A stretch of 64,000 nt of DNA, from positions 1-64,000 of the forward strand of contig CM072870.1 in the NCBI GenBank assembly GCA_036937835.1, read 5' to 3'. A program made the position numbers and the translations under genes. The notes beneath the pieces were generated by a model. That model was not told the DNA's origin. It made no database searches and saw only the letters and a program-made list of their open reading frames with translations. This DNA comes from Pampus argenteus. Its lineage: Eukaryota; Chordata; Actinopteri; Scombriformes; Stromateidae. Shown piece by piece: positions 63,815 through 64,000 of this stretch (the first letter of the stretch is position 1; each line of letters begins with the position of its first letter).

Positions 63815-63869
63815 GTTGAACATCCCCTGAAGAAGCAATACTCGATTGCGAAACGTCGGGACCTGCAAC
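63815..63869 (+). ncRNA. Hammerhead-ribozyme-like motif, right element copy
   Basis: Same sequence and fold as at 59160-59214, 4655 bp downstream; predicted cleavage after 63857. Two copies in tandem supply the partner needed for a dimeric hammerhead and would free a unit-length RNA. Confidence 0.65.
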
Positions 63870-64000
63870 CAGTGTAAGCCTTGCTCCAAAGAAATGTTCT
63901 TTTCGCTTTAATTTGTTTTTTCTTTGAATTTGGCATTTTACTTAAAATGTTCTTAAGCTAACTTTTAAACAACCACCTTCCTATTTTTAAACCTTTTTCT
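63870..64000 (+). other. Start of the next spacer, cut by the window edge
   Basis: Repeats the sequence at 59215-59345. It shows that the tandem unit, or at least its upstream monomer, continues past the window. Confidence 0.8.

Larger units (their letters stand above)
59203..63857 (+). other. Hammerhead-to-hammerhead monomer of the element (4655 nt)
   Basis: If the two hammerhead-like motifs at 59160-59214 and 63815-63869 cleave after their GTC triplets (59202 and 63857), a tandem transcript would release one 4655-nt RNA. It would carry the two promoter-like monomers, the full SGNH ORF and the 3' region. These boundaries are inferred from the fold; the true element ends are unknown. Confidence 0.35.
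55752..64000 (+). mobile_element. Tandem 4.66-kb telomere-associated element with SGNH ORF, no RT visible
   Basis: Sequence from 55752 recurs from 60411, an offset of 4659 bp in the ORF and 4655 bp in the 3' region. The differences I saw are length changes in poly-C, poly-T and TTTTA tracts plus isolated changes there; the coding part looks identical. The left copy is 5'-truncated and abuts telomere repeats. The right copy contains the complete ORF and runs off the window. The sense strand is +, so the 5' end faces the telomere and the 3' end the chromosome interior. This is the orientation expected if an RNA was reverse transcribed from the chromosome's G-strand end, as for HeT-A and telomeric Penelope-like elements. 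I found no reverse transcriptase, endonuclease or integrase frame, so the unit would be non-autonomous. A plain segmental duplication of one element is the main alternative. Confidence 0.7.

Overview
This window is vertebrate-type subtelomeric DNA. It holds two long satellite arrays, two interstitial telomere-repeat tracts and a tandemly duplicated retroelement-like unit. The telomere hexamer is CCCTAA on the + strand throughout. The C-rich strand reads inward from a left chromosome end, so the left edge is probably telomere-proximal and the right edge centromere-proximal. TTAGGG telomeres fit vertebrates and many other metazoans. A fish-like host is my guess, from the style of the SGNH-domain protein; it is not proven.

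Layout: (1) 1-36990 is an array of a 510-bp unit, 72 complete copies plus a partial one, almost free of variation. (2) 36984-37157 is a telomere-repeat tract with a 38-bp higher-order pattern. (3) 37158-55182 is an array of a related 490-bp unit, 36 complete copies plus partial ends. (4) 55176-55751 is a second, more degenerate telomere-repeat tract. (5) 55752-64000 is a 4.66-kb unit in head-to-tail tandem. Its left copy is 5'-truncated and joined directly to telomere repeats; its right copy runs off the window. Each unit has one long ORF ending in an SGNH/GDSL-type hydrolase domain, a long T-rich and telomere-motif-rich 3' region, a tRNA-like relic, a TATA box next to a hammerhead-ribozyme-like motif, and two diverged monomers of about 480-500 bp ahead of the ORF. 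I see no reverse transcriptase.

The main finding is that the non-coding satellites and the coding element share one plan, all on the + strand: a TATA box, a hammerhead-like fold with the same extra A after the CUGANGA core, and telomere-like blocks. In the satellites the outer helix of this fold is supported by a compensatory change and two G-U-compatible changes between the 510 and 490 families. These G-U pairs work only in + strand RNA. Both satellite arrays also end at the same base of the unit, inside a CCTAACC that matches telomere sequence. This resembles the telomere-associated Penelope-like elements and Terminons of rotifers (GDSL ORFs, hammerhead motifs, telomere repeats at 5' truncation points), but here the coding unit has no RT and sits beside short non-coding relatives.

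Only the SGNH ORF (intact at 60278-62524, truncated at 55752-57865) is a credible protein gene. The many small ORFs in the satellites are repeat shadows. Unit identity was judged by eye, by constant spacing and by identical translations, not by alignment.
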